Below are positions 1 through 10,881 of a stretch of DNA of 64,000 nt, in pieces (within the stretch, counting starts at the first letter, position 1; every line of letters starts with the position of its first letter). The stretch spans positions 4,460,072 through 4,524,071 of the forward strand of contig JANAVB010003999.1 in assembly GCA_029216955.1 (NCBI GenBank), read 5' to 3'. Below the pieces are notes generated by a model that saw only the letters and a program-made list of their open reading frames with translations, ran no database searches and had not been told where the DNA came from. The position numbers and the translations under genes were made by a program. The DNA comes from Iris pallida. Lineage: Eukaryota; Streptophyta; Magnoliopsida; Asparagales; Iridaceae.

Positions 1-444
1 GTCGTACCGAGCTACAGCATCGAAATACTTCGTCTGGAATCTCTCTCTAAATACTGCCCAAGCATTGGGTGCCACTAATCCCATGGCTTGCGCTGCCCAC
101 CAACTGTAAGCTAAATCCAGCAACTGCAGGCGTACCACCGCCACCTTCTCATTCTCAGGTGTTCTAGCTGTCTCCAGAATCACCTCGGTATCCTGAAGCC
201 AAGCGTCCGCGACAATCGCATCTTCACTGCCGTCGAAGAAAGGAGGGTTCAAGCGCTTAAAGCTGTTGGCCGCACTATTCCCTGGATGACCGTCTCTGGT
301 CAAAGCATCTGCCACTACCTGGTGCAAGGCGTCTCCTCTGCGATCTTGGAAAGCTATCAAGGTCCTGATGAGACCTACCAAAGTGCCATCATCCGGCTCG
401 GCAGGCTGAACGGGCTGAACTGGGGGCTCTCCTCCAGTAGGCAC
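1..444 (-). pseudogene. GyA gag, N-terminal fragment (first copy)
   Basis: Minus-strand reading gives the start of a Ty3/gypsy gag: a Pro/Gln-rich leader, then [13 protein letters not shown] and the WLQDTEVILE and [16 protein letters not shown] blocks of the retrotransposon gag domain. It is cut by the window edge. No ATG is visible in the gag frame just upstream, so the initiator is not placed. Together with the LTR to its right it is the 5' end of a minus-strand gypsy element. Almost identical to 15144-15587. Confidence 0.8.
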
Positions 445-738
445 AACTCTGGAGGCTACTCCGGAGTGCCGGGCTTGATCTCCGGGCTGCTGGTCCGCGG
501 GAGTTGCTCTGCCTTGCTGATCGGCTGGTTCATGAATAATGCCGCTGAAGAAAATGACATAGGAAATAATAAAGAAGGACCAGGACAGATCAACGATACA
601 AGCATGTGATCAGGTCAAGATTCCAGAGATTCAGAGGATATGAAAGGAGATCAAGGACGAGTACTGATTGAGACATCTATTCGATAAACCCTCACATTTC
701 TTGAATGCCAAGACCTGCATGGGCTACCACTTAAACCA
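445..738 (-). other. GyA 5' leader and candidate primer-binding site (first copy)
   Basis: Untranslated stretch between gag and the 5' LTR of GyA. At 719-738, directly abutting the LTR, the minus strand reads TGGTTTAAGTGGTAGCCCAT. It begins TGG as a primer-binding site should, but it does not match the initiator-Met tRNA signature TGGTATCAGAG; the priming tRNA is not identified. A short AT-rich stretch near 545-575 differs by a 3-bp indel from the second copy. Confidence 0.55.
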
Positions 739-3342
739 TGTCACACCCCAGAACCAGAATACTGGAGAGCGGAGGCGAACATAGCCAGCTACATATATTG
801 AAATGGAAACCACCTCGCTATACGGTCACGGCTGTCTAGATATGAGGGTTTACTGAAAGCCAACGGTCTCTTAAGGTCAATCATATTGTCTCAATCTCAT
901 GCAAGTAATATAATTACAAGATGTTATACCACCAAATATACAATAAAAGGCGTCCCAAATATTACATATTCAGCTGATCATGAAGCTAGTCGTACAAAAT
1001 ACGAGGACTACCAAGAGTTAAGTCATACATGATCAACCCTAGGATTTGTTAATCATGTTTACAGCCCGTAGGCAGACAGTAAGTAAATTTGCATCGAGCT
1101 AACAAGTGCTCGTCGGCTAAATGTCTCAAAAGAATAATTTTATAATAGAGTGAGTGAAACAAAATAGAAACCCACTCGTAGCCCGGATTCCTTCTAGTCG
1201 CCACCATCGGGCTGGAGGTTCGGTAGATCCTCGGGAGCTGCTCCGAAATCTGGCCACACAAAACCAGCTGGGTCAAACCTCAGAAAGAGCAAGTGCCACA
1301 AGGGAGGCCACAAAATAAGAACAAAACCAGCATATCAGAATATAAGAAAATGGAAGAAAAGTACAGGTAATAAAAGTACAGCAGGACAATAAGCGACTAG
1401 GGACATGGAACCATTCCGGGAGCCAGATTACAATCCGTAAACCAAACAAGGACCGGGTTGTAACCCTTCACCTGAATAGCACTTGTCCCTATCCATTTAT
1501 TGTTTAAGATAAGTAAAACAATCATGTACAGGAGTACCAGGTATAGGGACTTAGACGAGACTTAGACCAGGTTGGACACCATACATTCACAAGCGGCCAA
1601 GTAATTACTACGGCTTACTACTTTAACTAACTAGGGTTATCACAAGCCTAATTACTAATAAGATGCAAATGAGAATTTCCCAGTCCCAAGCCCTGCAGAC
1701 TATCCAGTTATCCTTCCGCGGGTTGAGAGTATGGTTGGGTACATCGCCCGAGAAATAATATACCCTTAGATAACTTAGAGGTGCAACACATGACAGTGTG
1801 CTGGAAATGTGCTCTACTCGTCGGCAAGCTACAAGTCCAATTAAGGCGCCCAGATAACGAGATTGTCTATGACTAGAAATCCTCCATGAACTATAGTTTG
1901 ATCTAATCATTAGCCTAATCCATATTAGTGCGAATCCCTGGCCGTGGTACCCAGGAAGTCACGTCCTAGACATGATGCAAGACAAGACAAGTGGATTGTA
2001 CAAACAAGCAAGCAGGAACACCCACGGTGTCAGAGTTAGTCACAAGAGTCAAGTTAGCCATCGCAACGGCATCAAGTCAAGTCAAGTTACGAGTCAAGAG
2101 GGCGCCGCCATGGGCCACGATCAAGTTATCTGGTTACCGAGATAAATCATGAATCACAGGTTACAAGTCAAGTGTGTACCCCATCGGATCACTATTAAGA
2201 AGATCAGAGGTACTAAAATCATACTTCACAGAATCAGGAAAACCGTATTAGTCATAAGCAAAATCATCGAAAACTGTGCCAGGTCGTGTTGGGTCAAGAT
2301 AGTCGTGCTGTGTGGAACAAAATCTCAAAACCCAACCCACAAAAGAAAAGCCAAGTCCAAGAAATAAACAAAACCATCATGGGCAAGTGGGTTGCGCAGG
2401 GGTGGATGGCGCAGGGGTCAAGTGCGTCGGGGGCAGATGGCGCAGGGGGCCAAGTGCGCCGGGGGCAGATGGCGCACAGGGGTCAAGTGCGCCGGGGATG
2501 GATGGCACAGGAGGCCAAGTGCGCAGGAGGCAGATGGCGCACAGCCAAGGGCGCATGGGCCGATGGCGCATGGGGGGTACGCAGTTCGCCAAGGGGCAAG
2601 CTGCGCTGGTCAGCACTGCGCTAAAGAGCGCTGGCCGAGGGGGATGCGCGGTTCAGCACTGCGCTAAAGAGCGCAGGCTGAAGTCTTCTTCTCCAGGCCG
2701 AGAAGAAGCCTCAAGAACACCAAAAGTTCAATTCTTCATAACTTGTCCAAATCAAAACGAAATCTAGATTTCCAAGGTTCTATTTTGTGTAAAATTGAAT
2801 TCTCTTCCACATAGAAGCATCAAAACAAGAAAAAAAAAAATCAAAGTTTGATAGATCAAAACCAAGAATTTTTGAAAATGGTTAAAACCTAGATCTAGAA
2901 AAATGGAAGCTCCAAATCACAAAATGCCAAGTTCTAATGTTGTTCTCCATGGCCTAATCTAGCTAATGGATAAATAAAATGTGGTGCTTATTTGGTGGCA
3001 AGGTGCACTTGCCTATGGTGTTGGTGTTGTGTGGAGGAAGGAAGAAGAAGAAGATGGAGGAAAAATAAATGAAAGTAAAGAGGAGAGAGAAAAGTTAGGT
3101 GGGATTAAATGAGGGTGGTTGTGGTGGAATGAGGGTGGAGAATAGGCTAAGGTGTTCCAAGAATATTAAACCAAACCAAACCAATCCTATTCCACAAAAT
3201 AAAATCAAGCCAATTAAAACCGAGCCGGGCCGAAACCCAAAATACGGGAAAACCCAAAATTCCACAAGTCCAGAAAAAATAAAAATACGTGCCAAAATCC
3301 AACTACGAGTATTAATACGAAATACGGGAAATGGGGGTGACA
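739..3342 (-). repeat. GyA 5' LTR (first copy), Ty3/gypsy
   Basis: 2604-bp LTR starting TGTCACACCCC and ending GGGGGTGACA on the plus strand, so the retroviral TG...CA ends are present. It is equal in length to 15879-18482 and clearly related to the LTRs of GyD and GyC, which share the terminal words, a block reading through TTGTAACCC and AACCCTAGTTAGTTAAA on the minus strand, and a minisatellite slot near the middle. It is followed by TACCC, the start of the disrupted Copia T LTR. Confidence 0.88.
2393..2570. repeat. GC-rich minisatellite inside GyA LTR (first copy)
   Basis: About five imperfect units of 31-33 bp, each shaped CGCAGGGG-[T/C]CAAGTGCG-[C/T]CGGGGGCAGATGG. The array sits between a CAAGTCAAGTCA-rich block and the purine-rich part of the LTR. 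The second copy of the LTR carries the same number of units but shows several substitutions in them, a visible excess over the flanks. Confidence 0.8.
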
Positions 3343-3734
3343 TACCCTTAAGCCAATTTCTAAATAGACCACTTTAATTTGGCTTAATTATTTAGATAGC
3401 CCAACACAATTAATTTTACATGTGTGGCCCCCTATTATTGAATAATCTAACAATCTTCCACTGGGCCACATATGTAATCTTATAATTGTGTTAACCTTAG
3501 TGAGCTCATAAATTGCTATCATAATCCTTAGGGTATATCCGGACAATCTCGTCCATTAACCATATCAACATAGGGTCAAAGCGGCATTCGTCACATTTAG
3601 CGTAATTAAACCATCAATGGTCACATATACCAATATAGCTAAATGACATAGATCAATCATGGATGCGTAGCATAAAAATTACATACAATGTGATCAATAC
3701 ATGTCTATTTCCAACTGGTCCTCCTTAACTTTAG
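3343..3734 (-). mobile_element. Copia T remnant: 3' LTR tail, polypurine tract and end of interior (first copy)
   Basis: 3343-3452 matches the outer end of the intact Copia T LTR at 33599-34069, ending in AATCTAACA. On the minus strand the following bases read CCCAGTGGAAGATTG into the LTR, a classic copia polypurine tract. The first five bases, TACCC, are the probable target duplication left by GyA insertion. The piece ends at 3734 at the duplication breakpoint. Confidence 0.8.
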
Positions 3735-5088
3735 GATCACCTCATGCGCCTCCAACCAGGTGCATCCTACCATATCTTCAGCAGCTCAGTTATGTGCATC
3801 CAGCCCAGCTATGTGCATCCCTTCAGCCAAATTCTTCCAGCCAGGCTCACCTGGCCGAGCAGAGCCCAGCGCCGCTCTTCCAGCCAGGATCCACAAAGCA
3901 TTTAACCCTCTGGCTGGAACCAAGGAAGAGAGGAGCACGGCAAAGCTGTGGCCAGAGGAGGCTTCGAAAGAGCCTCCAAAGCCCAAGGAAGACCGTGATC
4001 GAAATCATGGCACAAGGAAGCTCTCAACACAACCAGAGTGGGCGACACCCACTTTGAAGGAAGAGAAAGCCTAGCACCGCCATTCCGATCTACGGCTCTT
4101 CCCGAACAACGAAGACGAGGCCCGAGCATCCCTATCTTTGGATGCAACAGGCACCTTCCGCCTGCCTCGGAAGCCCTCGACTCCGTCTTTTGGATGTAAC
4201 AGTCACCTTTAAGTGCATCGAAGACAACACAGCGTCTCATCTTCACCCTCGGGAGCACTTCGTCAACAGAATGCACCCGCATGTTCAAGTTCATGTTGGA
4301 AGTACATGAGGGAATGAGAAGCAAATCTTCTCTCCATGCCACTATTTATAGGCCGGGCAGATCAAACCCACGCGCCAAGTGGATGGCCCTCCGAATTCCG
4401 TGCAATGAATTTACATTAAATGGATGAACCGGACGCCTCGAATTCAGCCAAACGACTATTCATAGCACTCGAAGAGCGAGACAGCCGCATCATTAAGACA
4501 TGTCCGATGCGCCAGCCAGATAGCGCATCACACGGACGTGCCCTTCGGCATCAGGCGTATCACACAGACGCGCCCTACAGTACACGGTACATTACAGAGG
4601 GTGCGCCCCCACACATCTCTATACCGAGTGGAACGCCAACCGATGCGCCCACTCAGCTGTCCATCGAACGTCACCAACATTAAATGCTGAACTGACAGAG
4701 TTGGCAGCACGCCTCCCAAAGTCTGAACAGTTCAGAAAATGAAGCGTCGACAACGTCAGCATCTCATGACTTTATTTCGACGGCTACTGAAACGTGGCCA
4801 CTCAACCAACCGCATACGCCTCTACGGCCATGCGTCCAAATCAGCATGCGCCTCAAAAGCCATGCGCCTCAGACTGCTCTCTGATCCCGAAAGACAGAAG
4901 GAAAGTCGCCTGCATGCGTCTCAAAAGCCATGTGCCCCAAATGGTTTGTAACTCCTAAAGGTTATGAGCCGCAGCCTCCTCCTGCGCCCAATCCAAGGCG
5001 CAGCCCACCAGATCACTCCTCTCCACCAAATCCGAGATCTTCAAACCATGAGTCGACGACACGTGTCCTTTGACTCAACTCATTCAAG
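3735..5088 (+). mobile_element. Tat/Ogre-like LTR fragment
   Basis: From 3739 this is a roughly 99% copy of 56580-57929, the middle of the 5' LTR of the Tat element near the right end of the window. It lacks both LTR ends. The four bases GATC at 3735-3738 belong to neither neighbour as aligned and look like junction filler. It contains no gene; apparent ORFs match non-coding LTR sequence in the intact element. It contains many copies of the word ATGCGCC (see the Tat LTR). Confidence 0.88.
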
Positions 5089-5124
5089 GCGCAGCCCACC
5101 AGATCACTCCTCTGTCAGAGTTCG
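5085..5124. other. Templated filler at a rearrangement junction
   Basis: 5085-5113 exactly repeats 4994-5022 (29 bp), copied from 91 bp upstream in the Tat LTR fragment. The next 11 bases, GTCAGAGTTCG, repeat the sequence at 5137-5147 in the copia LTR that follows. The homologous copia LTR at 13380 has neither segment at this point. This is the pattern left when a broken end primes synthesis on nearby DNA before being joined. Confidence 0.75.
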
Positions 5125-5594
5125 GACCGAACTCGGTCAGAGTTCGGACCGAACTCGGGCCGAACTCGGTTACGAGTTCTGTCAGGAGATATATGAAAAT
5201 CTTTTGCAAAAACAGTTTTCAAACTATGTTTTTGGTTATTTGTAAAATCATTTGTAAAGGCTATTTTCAAAAAAATGTTTTTGAAATATTTTGTAAATAA
5301 AATACGAATAGGTAGGCTTTTGGAATATGGACAGTTTTAACCCTAAGCCAGTATTACCAAAATTGATTTTACATAATAATTCCTAGACTCAATAAAATAT
5401 AAAATATAGAATAAAATGAAAAATGAGTCTTCTGAAGATTTGATGATGTTGACGCTATGATTGATGCAGTACATTATCCGTTGAATTTGATTTCATGTAT
5501 CCTGAAATAATTAGCAGCATTTTCTATATTTTGTGTATTGACTTAAGTATGTGTTGATTATCGAAATCGGGTGTGACCATGGAATGGGCCAACA
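5125..5594 (-). repeat. SIRE-like copia 3' LTR, truncated
   Basis: Aligns to 13384-13853 of the right LTR at a constant offset of 8259. Only the last 470 bp of a 1120-bp LTR remain; the other end was lost at the filler junction. It ends GGGCCAACA, the TG...CA terminus read from the minus strand. It retains the distal CGAACTCGG motif cluster but not the LTR TATA box. Confidence 0.88.
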
Positions 5595-6022
5595 ATCTTC
5601 CCCATTTTGATAATTGACAAACTTGAGTCTATACCAAAATATATTTATATGAAATAGAACAAAATACAAAGTACCTGAAAAAAAAATGAGATTTGTTTTT
5701 GGATGGAGAATTGTTTTTGGATGCTTTTTGGTATTACTCTTTTTCTCCCCCTTTGTCAAGTAATAAAATGACTAGGCTCCCCCGTAATATGTGAAGCCAA
5801 CAATAAACAAACACAAGACAAAGTGAAGCAAAAAGACATATGGAAACAACTAATATAGAAAGAAACAGCTCATAATAAACTGAAACAGTCATGAAAATTT
5901 CTACTAATAATCCAAAAGTACAACTGAAAATGTCTAACTAATCAGTTTAGACATGAAATAAAAAAACTACATCAACTGATCATCATCTAATCAATGTCCA
6001 CTAGCCCATAGCTGAATCCACG
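5595..6022 (-). other. SIRE-like copia 3' untranslated region and polypurine tract
   Basis: On the minus strand AAAATGGGGAAGAT (5595-5608) runs directly into the LTR TGTTGGCC, giving a good polypurine tract. The rest, between the tract and the extra ORF, is AT-rich with no recognisable coding content. Confidence 0.8.
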
Positions 6023-7231
6023 TCACATCGTGGGGTCGTTCGCACCAGGAGTCTCATGAGGAAAGTAGGCTGTAGTTGGGTCAAAATACTGAAAGGAAGC
6101 CTCATCAGTAAATCGAGGACCTGGAAATGTAGGATGAGGTAAGATGGTGACTGGATGAACAGGATCATGAGCCAGGCTGTAGTGGAGGTCAGCAATGCTA
6201 TTTCTCAGCACCTGGGCCTGAGAAATGCGCCAGAACTCTGAATCCTGATGACGTTGCGTAGAGACAGCAACAAAGTCATCAAAGCGCTGATAGAACGTCG
6301 GATCAAATCCTGGGACAGGGGCCGGAGCAGGAGGAGCATCAGCAGGAGGGACCTCAGCATCAGCAGCTGGAGCAGGATGAGCTCCATAAGGCAGAGGTGG
6401 AGCAGGAAATCGACGGGATCTAGTCAGCTCGACAGGAGTAGAGGAGATGGCACACATCTCAAGATCAATCTCGAAACGTCGAAAGATAAAAGCTAAGTGC
6501 ATTGGATATACTAGATTCCTACCTGCATTTTTGCAGTTAAGCATCCAGGACATCACAGTTTTGGGAATAGAGAATGAGATGCCAAAGTGGATATGATATA
6601 AAGCAGATAGTTCCAAAAAGGTTACTTCATCAGTTGAACCTTTCTTTGGAAGAAGAACGGAGAAAACCATACGATGAAGTTCATAGAAGGTTTGGTTCAA
6701 ATTTTTGGAAAAAATTCTACGGGGAACAGGGTTAGGATGACAGATTAGTTCCCTGAAGGAAGCAAGAGTGACATCAGCAGGGAATTGAATATGATAGATG
6801 TCAACCAAGGCATCACCAAGATCAGAAATATGGAAGAATTCGCTGATGTCGGTGGCGCTAAATTCTAACTCTTGCCCAGCAACGCAAGAATAGAAATTTC
6901 CGTTTGGTTTTACTTGCAGGTTGCAGTAAAACATACGGATGGCGTTGTCATAAATATTTTCTTGTACCTCGAAGAAATCTCGGTATCCAAGTTGGTCAAT
7001 AGTTGGAGCGTACTCAAAGAAAGTACTAAAATTTACAAAAGCTCCATTACAAATACGATGACCAGAAAAAGAGTTGAACCAGAGATCCGAAAAATCTTTG
7101 TCCGGGAACAAAGTAGAGTCATATTCTTCGGGATCTCTAGGTCGTGCTGGACTGAATAGACTAGCAGGGGTGTATTCAGAAGAAGAGGAGGCACCTTGGG
7201 AAGTGGTTCCTCTTTGACGCTTGGGGGCCAT
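6023..7231 (-). CDS. Extra ORF in envelope position of SIRE-like copia; unknown function
   Basis: 402-residue intact frame with a true ATG at 7231 and TGA at 6023-6025. It lies 548 bp downstream of the RNase H stop on the same strand. Residues 1-35 are a basic, Ser/Thr-rich leader. Residues about 45-265 form a globular-looking region with DFFEVQENIYDNAIRMFYCN, then a VAGQELEFSATDISEFF stretch and a hydrophobic LYHIHFGISFSIPKTVMSWM segment. Residues 277-308 are a Pro/Ala linker, followed by a 90-residue tail. There is no convincing signal peptide or membrane span, so it does not look like a typical envelope protein. The globular part resembles the conserved 'putative plant transposon protein' type found in many plant retroelement ORFs; that is family memory, not a search. 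It is intact although the pol beside it has five stops. It appears to have its own TATA box upstream. Confidence 0.7.
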   Translation of the reverse strand: MAPKRQRGTTSQGASSSSEYTPASLFSPARPRDPEEYDSTLFPDKDFSDLWFNSFSGHRICNGAFVNFSTFFEYAPTIDQLGYRDFFEVQENIYDNAIRMFYCNLQVKPNGNFYSCVAGQELEFSATDISEFFHISDLGDALVDIYHIQFPADVTLASFRELICHPNPVPRRIFSKNLNQTFYELHRMVFSVLLPKKGSTDEVTFLELSALYHIHFGISFSIPKTVMSWMLNCKNAGRNLVYPMHLAFIFRRFEIDLEMCAISSTPVELTRSRRFPAPPLPYGAHPAPAADAEVPPADAPPAPAPVPGFDPTFYQRFDDFVAVSTQRHQDSEFWRISQAQVLRNSIADLHYSLAHDPVHPVTILPHPTFPGPRFTDEASFQYFDPTTAYFPHETPGANDPTM

Positions 7232-7389
7232 GAGAAAATAGAGAGAAAGTACCTCTTAAAAAAAGGAAAGAGGAACAAGATGATCGCTCACTAGATCTCT
7301 TCGGAACCTTGCTAGGATGGAGGAGGAGAAGCTTCTAGGAAGAGAGGAGTAATTTCCACGAGTTGTTGTGTGGAAAAAGTGGAAGAAAA

Positions 7390-7500
7390 GATGGGTTTTA
7401 TAGGCACTAGGGCCGGCTGTTCGGTTCTGGAATTATAACAGCGTCGACCGAACTCGGTCCGAATTCGGTCCAAACTCGGTCAGAGTTCGGGCCGAGTTCG
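7390..7500 (-). promoter_or_regulatory. Candidate internal promoter of the extra ORF
   Basis: On the minus strand a cluster of CCGAACTC/GAGTTCGG motifs in both orientations (7441-7500) is followed about 40 bp later by CCTATAAAACCC (TATAAAA at 7402-7396). A start about 30 bp beyond the TATA box would give a leader of about 140 nt, rich in C and T, to the ATG at 7231. The element's LTR has the same arrangement (motif cluster, TATAAATA, CT-rich leader), so this looks like a duplicate of the LTR promoter placed inside the element. Promoter activity is inferred. Confidence 0.5.
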
Positions 7501-7779
7501 GCCACTTGCATTCCCGAGACAGTCAATGCATTCTGGTAAGTTTAAAAGTAGAATTTAATAACTTTGACTGTAATATTAAATAACGACTGTTATTTTTGGG
7601 TTAACTGTAGGGGTTGTCCCAGCTAACGGAGGTTCACCGGGGAACTCTTAAGTACCGCTTCGCTTCGGCCGTAGTCGTGGTGACAGACATACCCTTTTTA
7701 AGTTTGTACCCAAAAACAATTTTCGTTAAATAAATAATAAAGTATCAAGTCATAAATTCAATTTTAATTACCATATACA
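7501..7779 (-). other. Spacer between copia pol stop and internal promoter
   Basis: Non-coding spacer. It contains a TTCGCTTCGGCC-type GC-rich patch near 7660-7675 within otherwise AT-rich DNA. I recognise nothing else in it. Confidence 0.4.
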
Positions 7780-10700
7780 TTATGAGTCTGAGAATTCAAG
7801 AATGTCGAGCTCACGCATCAAAATGTTAAAACGGTCTTCAGCCAATGGTTTAGTGAATATATCTGCTAGTTGATGATCAGTGTCAATAAATTCTAGGCAG
7901 ATATCCCCATGTTGTTGATGATCACGAAGAAAATGATGTCTAATTTCTATGTAATTTGTGCATGAATGACAAATAGGGTTCTTAGTCAGATTTATAGCAC
8001 TAGTGTTATCACAATAAATAGGAACATTTGTGTAGTGCAGATTGTAGTCTTCTAAGGTTTGCTTCATCTACAAAATCTGAGCACAACAACGTCCTGCGGC
8101 GATATACTCAGCCTTAGTTGTTGATAATGCTACTGAATTTTGTTTCTTGCTAAACCAAGAGACTAAGGCCTTTCCTAAGAAATGACATGTGCCACTGGTA
8201 CTTTTACGGTCCACTTTGCATCCAGCAAAATCTGCATCCGAGTAACCTATAAGGTCAAAGGATTTGGTTTTGGGATACCATAAGCCAACTGTAGAAGTTC
8301 CTTTAAGGTATCGGAAGATACGCTTAACGGCACTAAGATGTGATTCCTTAGGGTTTGCCTGATAACGTGCACAAATGCAAATGCTAAACATAATATCAGG
8401 ACGACTAGCAGTTAAGTATAATAAACTACCAATCATACCTCGATACTTACGCTGATCGACAGGTTTGCCACTTTCATCAGCATCAAGCTTTGTAGATGTA
8501 GCCATAGGCGTCCCGATTGGCTTTACATTCTCGAAGTCGTACTTTTTCAGTATGTCCTTCGTGTATTTAGCTTGGTTGATGAATGTTCCATTCGAGTGCT
8601 GTTTGATTTGAAGTCCTAGGAAGAAGTTTAGCTCTCCCACCATACTCATCTCAAATTCACTCTGCATACACTTGGCAAAATCTTGACAGAGTTTTTCATT
8701 AGTAGAACCAAATATAATGTCATCTACATAAATTTGCACTAGAAGAATATCATCATTCATGGATTTAATAAATAAAGTAGTATCAATCTTTTCTTTCGAA
8801 AATCCATTATCAAGTAAGAAGGCGCTTAGGCGTTCATACCAAGCACGAGGTGCTTGTTTGAGTTCATAAAGTGCTTTCTTAAGCTTGAAGACGTGATCAG
8901 ATTTTTAAAAATCTTCAAAACCAGGGGGTTGTTTCACAAAAACCTCTTCTTTCAAAAATCCATTTAAAAATGCGCTTTTCATGTCCATTTGAAAAAATTT
9001 AAAATCATTAAAACAAGCAAATGCACAAAACATGCGGATGGCTTCTAGTCTAGCAACAGGAGCATAGGTCTCATCATAATCAATTCCTTCTTCTTGATTA
9101 TAACCTTGTGCCACTAGACGTGCTTTGTTGCGTAGAACTTGTCCATCTTCACTGAGTTTATTTCGGAACACCCATTTGGTACCAATTATAGATTGACCAA
9201 TTGGTTTAGGAATAAGTTCCCGAACTTGGTTTCTCTCAAATTGATTAAGTTCCTCTTGCATGGCAGAAATCTAAAACTCATCAGTAAAAGCATCATCTAT
9301 ATTCTTAGGTTCTATTTGTGAAATAAATGCTACATTTGCTGCTAATTCAGAATCTTTAAGAGATGAACGTGTACTTACACCTTTGGATACATCACCTATA
9401 ATGAGAGTTTCTGGATGATCTGACTTGAATCTCAATGATTCAAATCTTTGGGCCATATCTTTCACAAGGCTCTTCTCAGTTCCTGCATCTTCTGAACTTT
9501 TATCAGTCCTTGCCTCTTAGATCAGATCTTTCTCAGAACTCTTCTTAGTCTTTGTATGTGTATCTTCATCATCACTGTCGCTAGATCTGTAACTATTTAA
9601 CTCATCAAAGGTAACATTAATAGTCTCTTCAACAATCATAGATCTTTTATTGAAAATTCTATATCCCTTACTCTTAGCAGCATATCCGAGAAATATCCCG
9701 TCATCTGCTTTGGAGTCGAACTTTCCCAAGTTATCCTTGGTGTTCAGGATAAAACAGCGACAACCAAAAACTTTGAAATAAGAGATATTTGGAATTCTTC
9801 CAAACCAAGGCTCATATGGTGTTTTCTTCGAGATTGGTCGAATTAACACCCTATTTAAAACATGACAGGCTGTACTAACAGCTTCTGCCCAAAAATATTT
9901 AGGAAGATTATACTGATTCAGCATGACTCTAGCCATTTCGCTTAGAGTACGATTCTTCCGCTCCACAATACCATTCTGTTGGAGAGTTCTAGGACAAGAA
10001 AATTCGTGGTAATATCCACTATCATCACAAAACTTTTTGAAATTAGAATTTTCGAATTCGCCACCATGATCACTTCGGATACGAGTAATCATGAAGCCTT
10101 TTTCGTTTTGTACCTTTTTGTAAAATATCTGAAATTCAAAAATTGCATTACTTTTGTTTGATAAGAAATAAACCCAAGTAAATCGAGAGAAATCATCAAC
10201 AATAACAAAAGCGTAGAGCTTACCGCCAAGACTAGCGACTCTACTAGGACCAAATAAATCCATATGAATTAACTGCAAAGGTCTCGAAGTGCTTACAGCG
10301 TTGATGGATTTAAAAGTAGACCTATGTGCTTTATTCTTTTCGCAGTCAGCACATACCATATCTCTCTTGAATGGAATTTCAGGGAGTCCTCTTACCAACT
10401 TCTTTGTATTTAGACGTGAGATAGTATCCATGTTTGTATGTCCTAGTCTCATGTGCCATAGCCAGCTTTCATCTTGATTGGCTACTAGGTATCTTCATGC
10501 ATTATTAGTATTCTCCAAAAAGAAAACATAAATGTTGTCTTCTCTAATCCCTTTATATACGGGATCACCAGACGACATATCATATATGGTACATTTATCT
10601 TTCACAAAATTGATACTATAACCATTATCAGCCAAATGACTTATGCTCAATAGGTTATGTTTCAATTCAGTTACTAGACAAACATCCTTTATTATTGGAT

Positions 10701-10881
10701 AAGGAGAAATACCTACAGTACCATTACCTATTATATCATCTCTCAAGTTATTTCCGAAGGAGACGTATCCTTCTTTCTTCATCGATAGCGTAGCGAATAA
10801 AGATGCATCACCAGTCATGTGTCGCGAACATCCGCTATCGAGGATCCATTTGCTTCTAGCATGAGAGGGTTGAGGGTCCAC
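7780..10881 (-). pseudogene. SIRE-like copia pol (protease, integrase, RT, RNase H) with five nonsense codons
   Basis: One continuous minus-strand frame from 10881 to 7780 with no frameshift, broken by TGA (10495), TAA (9517), TAG (9271), TAA (8905) and TAG (8068). The protease has WILDSGCSRHMTG. Integrase shows the HTN...CADCEKNKAH zinc region and catalytic D, D, E in HMDLFGP, IRSDHGGEF and NGIVERKNR. RT shows [20 protein letters not shown] and the IYVDDIIFGS catalytic box. RNase H ends with DNTSAINLTKNP and LADIFTKPLA. Two stops read as TGG to TAG ([12 protein letters not shown] and QIL-W-MKQTL), and two more fit C-to-T changes. The frame upstream of 10881 has a stop, so protease is one frame away from gag. 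Confidence 0.9.

Larger units (their letters stand above)
1..3734. repeat. Left copy of a 3.73-kb direct repeat (tail of a 15.1-kb tandem duplication)
   Basis: The first 3734 bases match 15144-18874 almost base for base; I count roughly 25 substitutions and small indels by eye. The repeat runs through three unrelated layers in the same order (GyA gag start, GyA LTR, remnant of a Copia T LTR plus its interior), so it is a copy of an already nested locus, not two independent insertions. Identity stops abruptly after 3734, where this copy continues into a Tat LTR fragment while the other continues into Copia T. A tandem duplication with unit 3735-18874 (15140 bp) explains this. An assembly artefact is the alternative. 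Confidence 0.85.

Noticed and set aside
2286..2767. Overlapping plus- and minus-strand ORFs of 80-150 residues in GyA LTRs (also 17427-17908)
   Set aside because: They run through a GC-rich minisatellite inside an LTR; open frames on several strands follow from stop-poor tandem units, and the proteins are low-complexity.
3701..4342. ORFs of 104-146 residues, also at 56452-57183
   Set aside because: Located in the Tat LTR, upstream of its TATA box, with no recognisable domain; conserved between copies only because the LTR is duplicated.
6023..7231. Calling the extra copia ORF an envelope gene
   Set aside because: No signal peptide, membrane segment or coiled coil visible; only its position is envelope-like.
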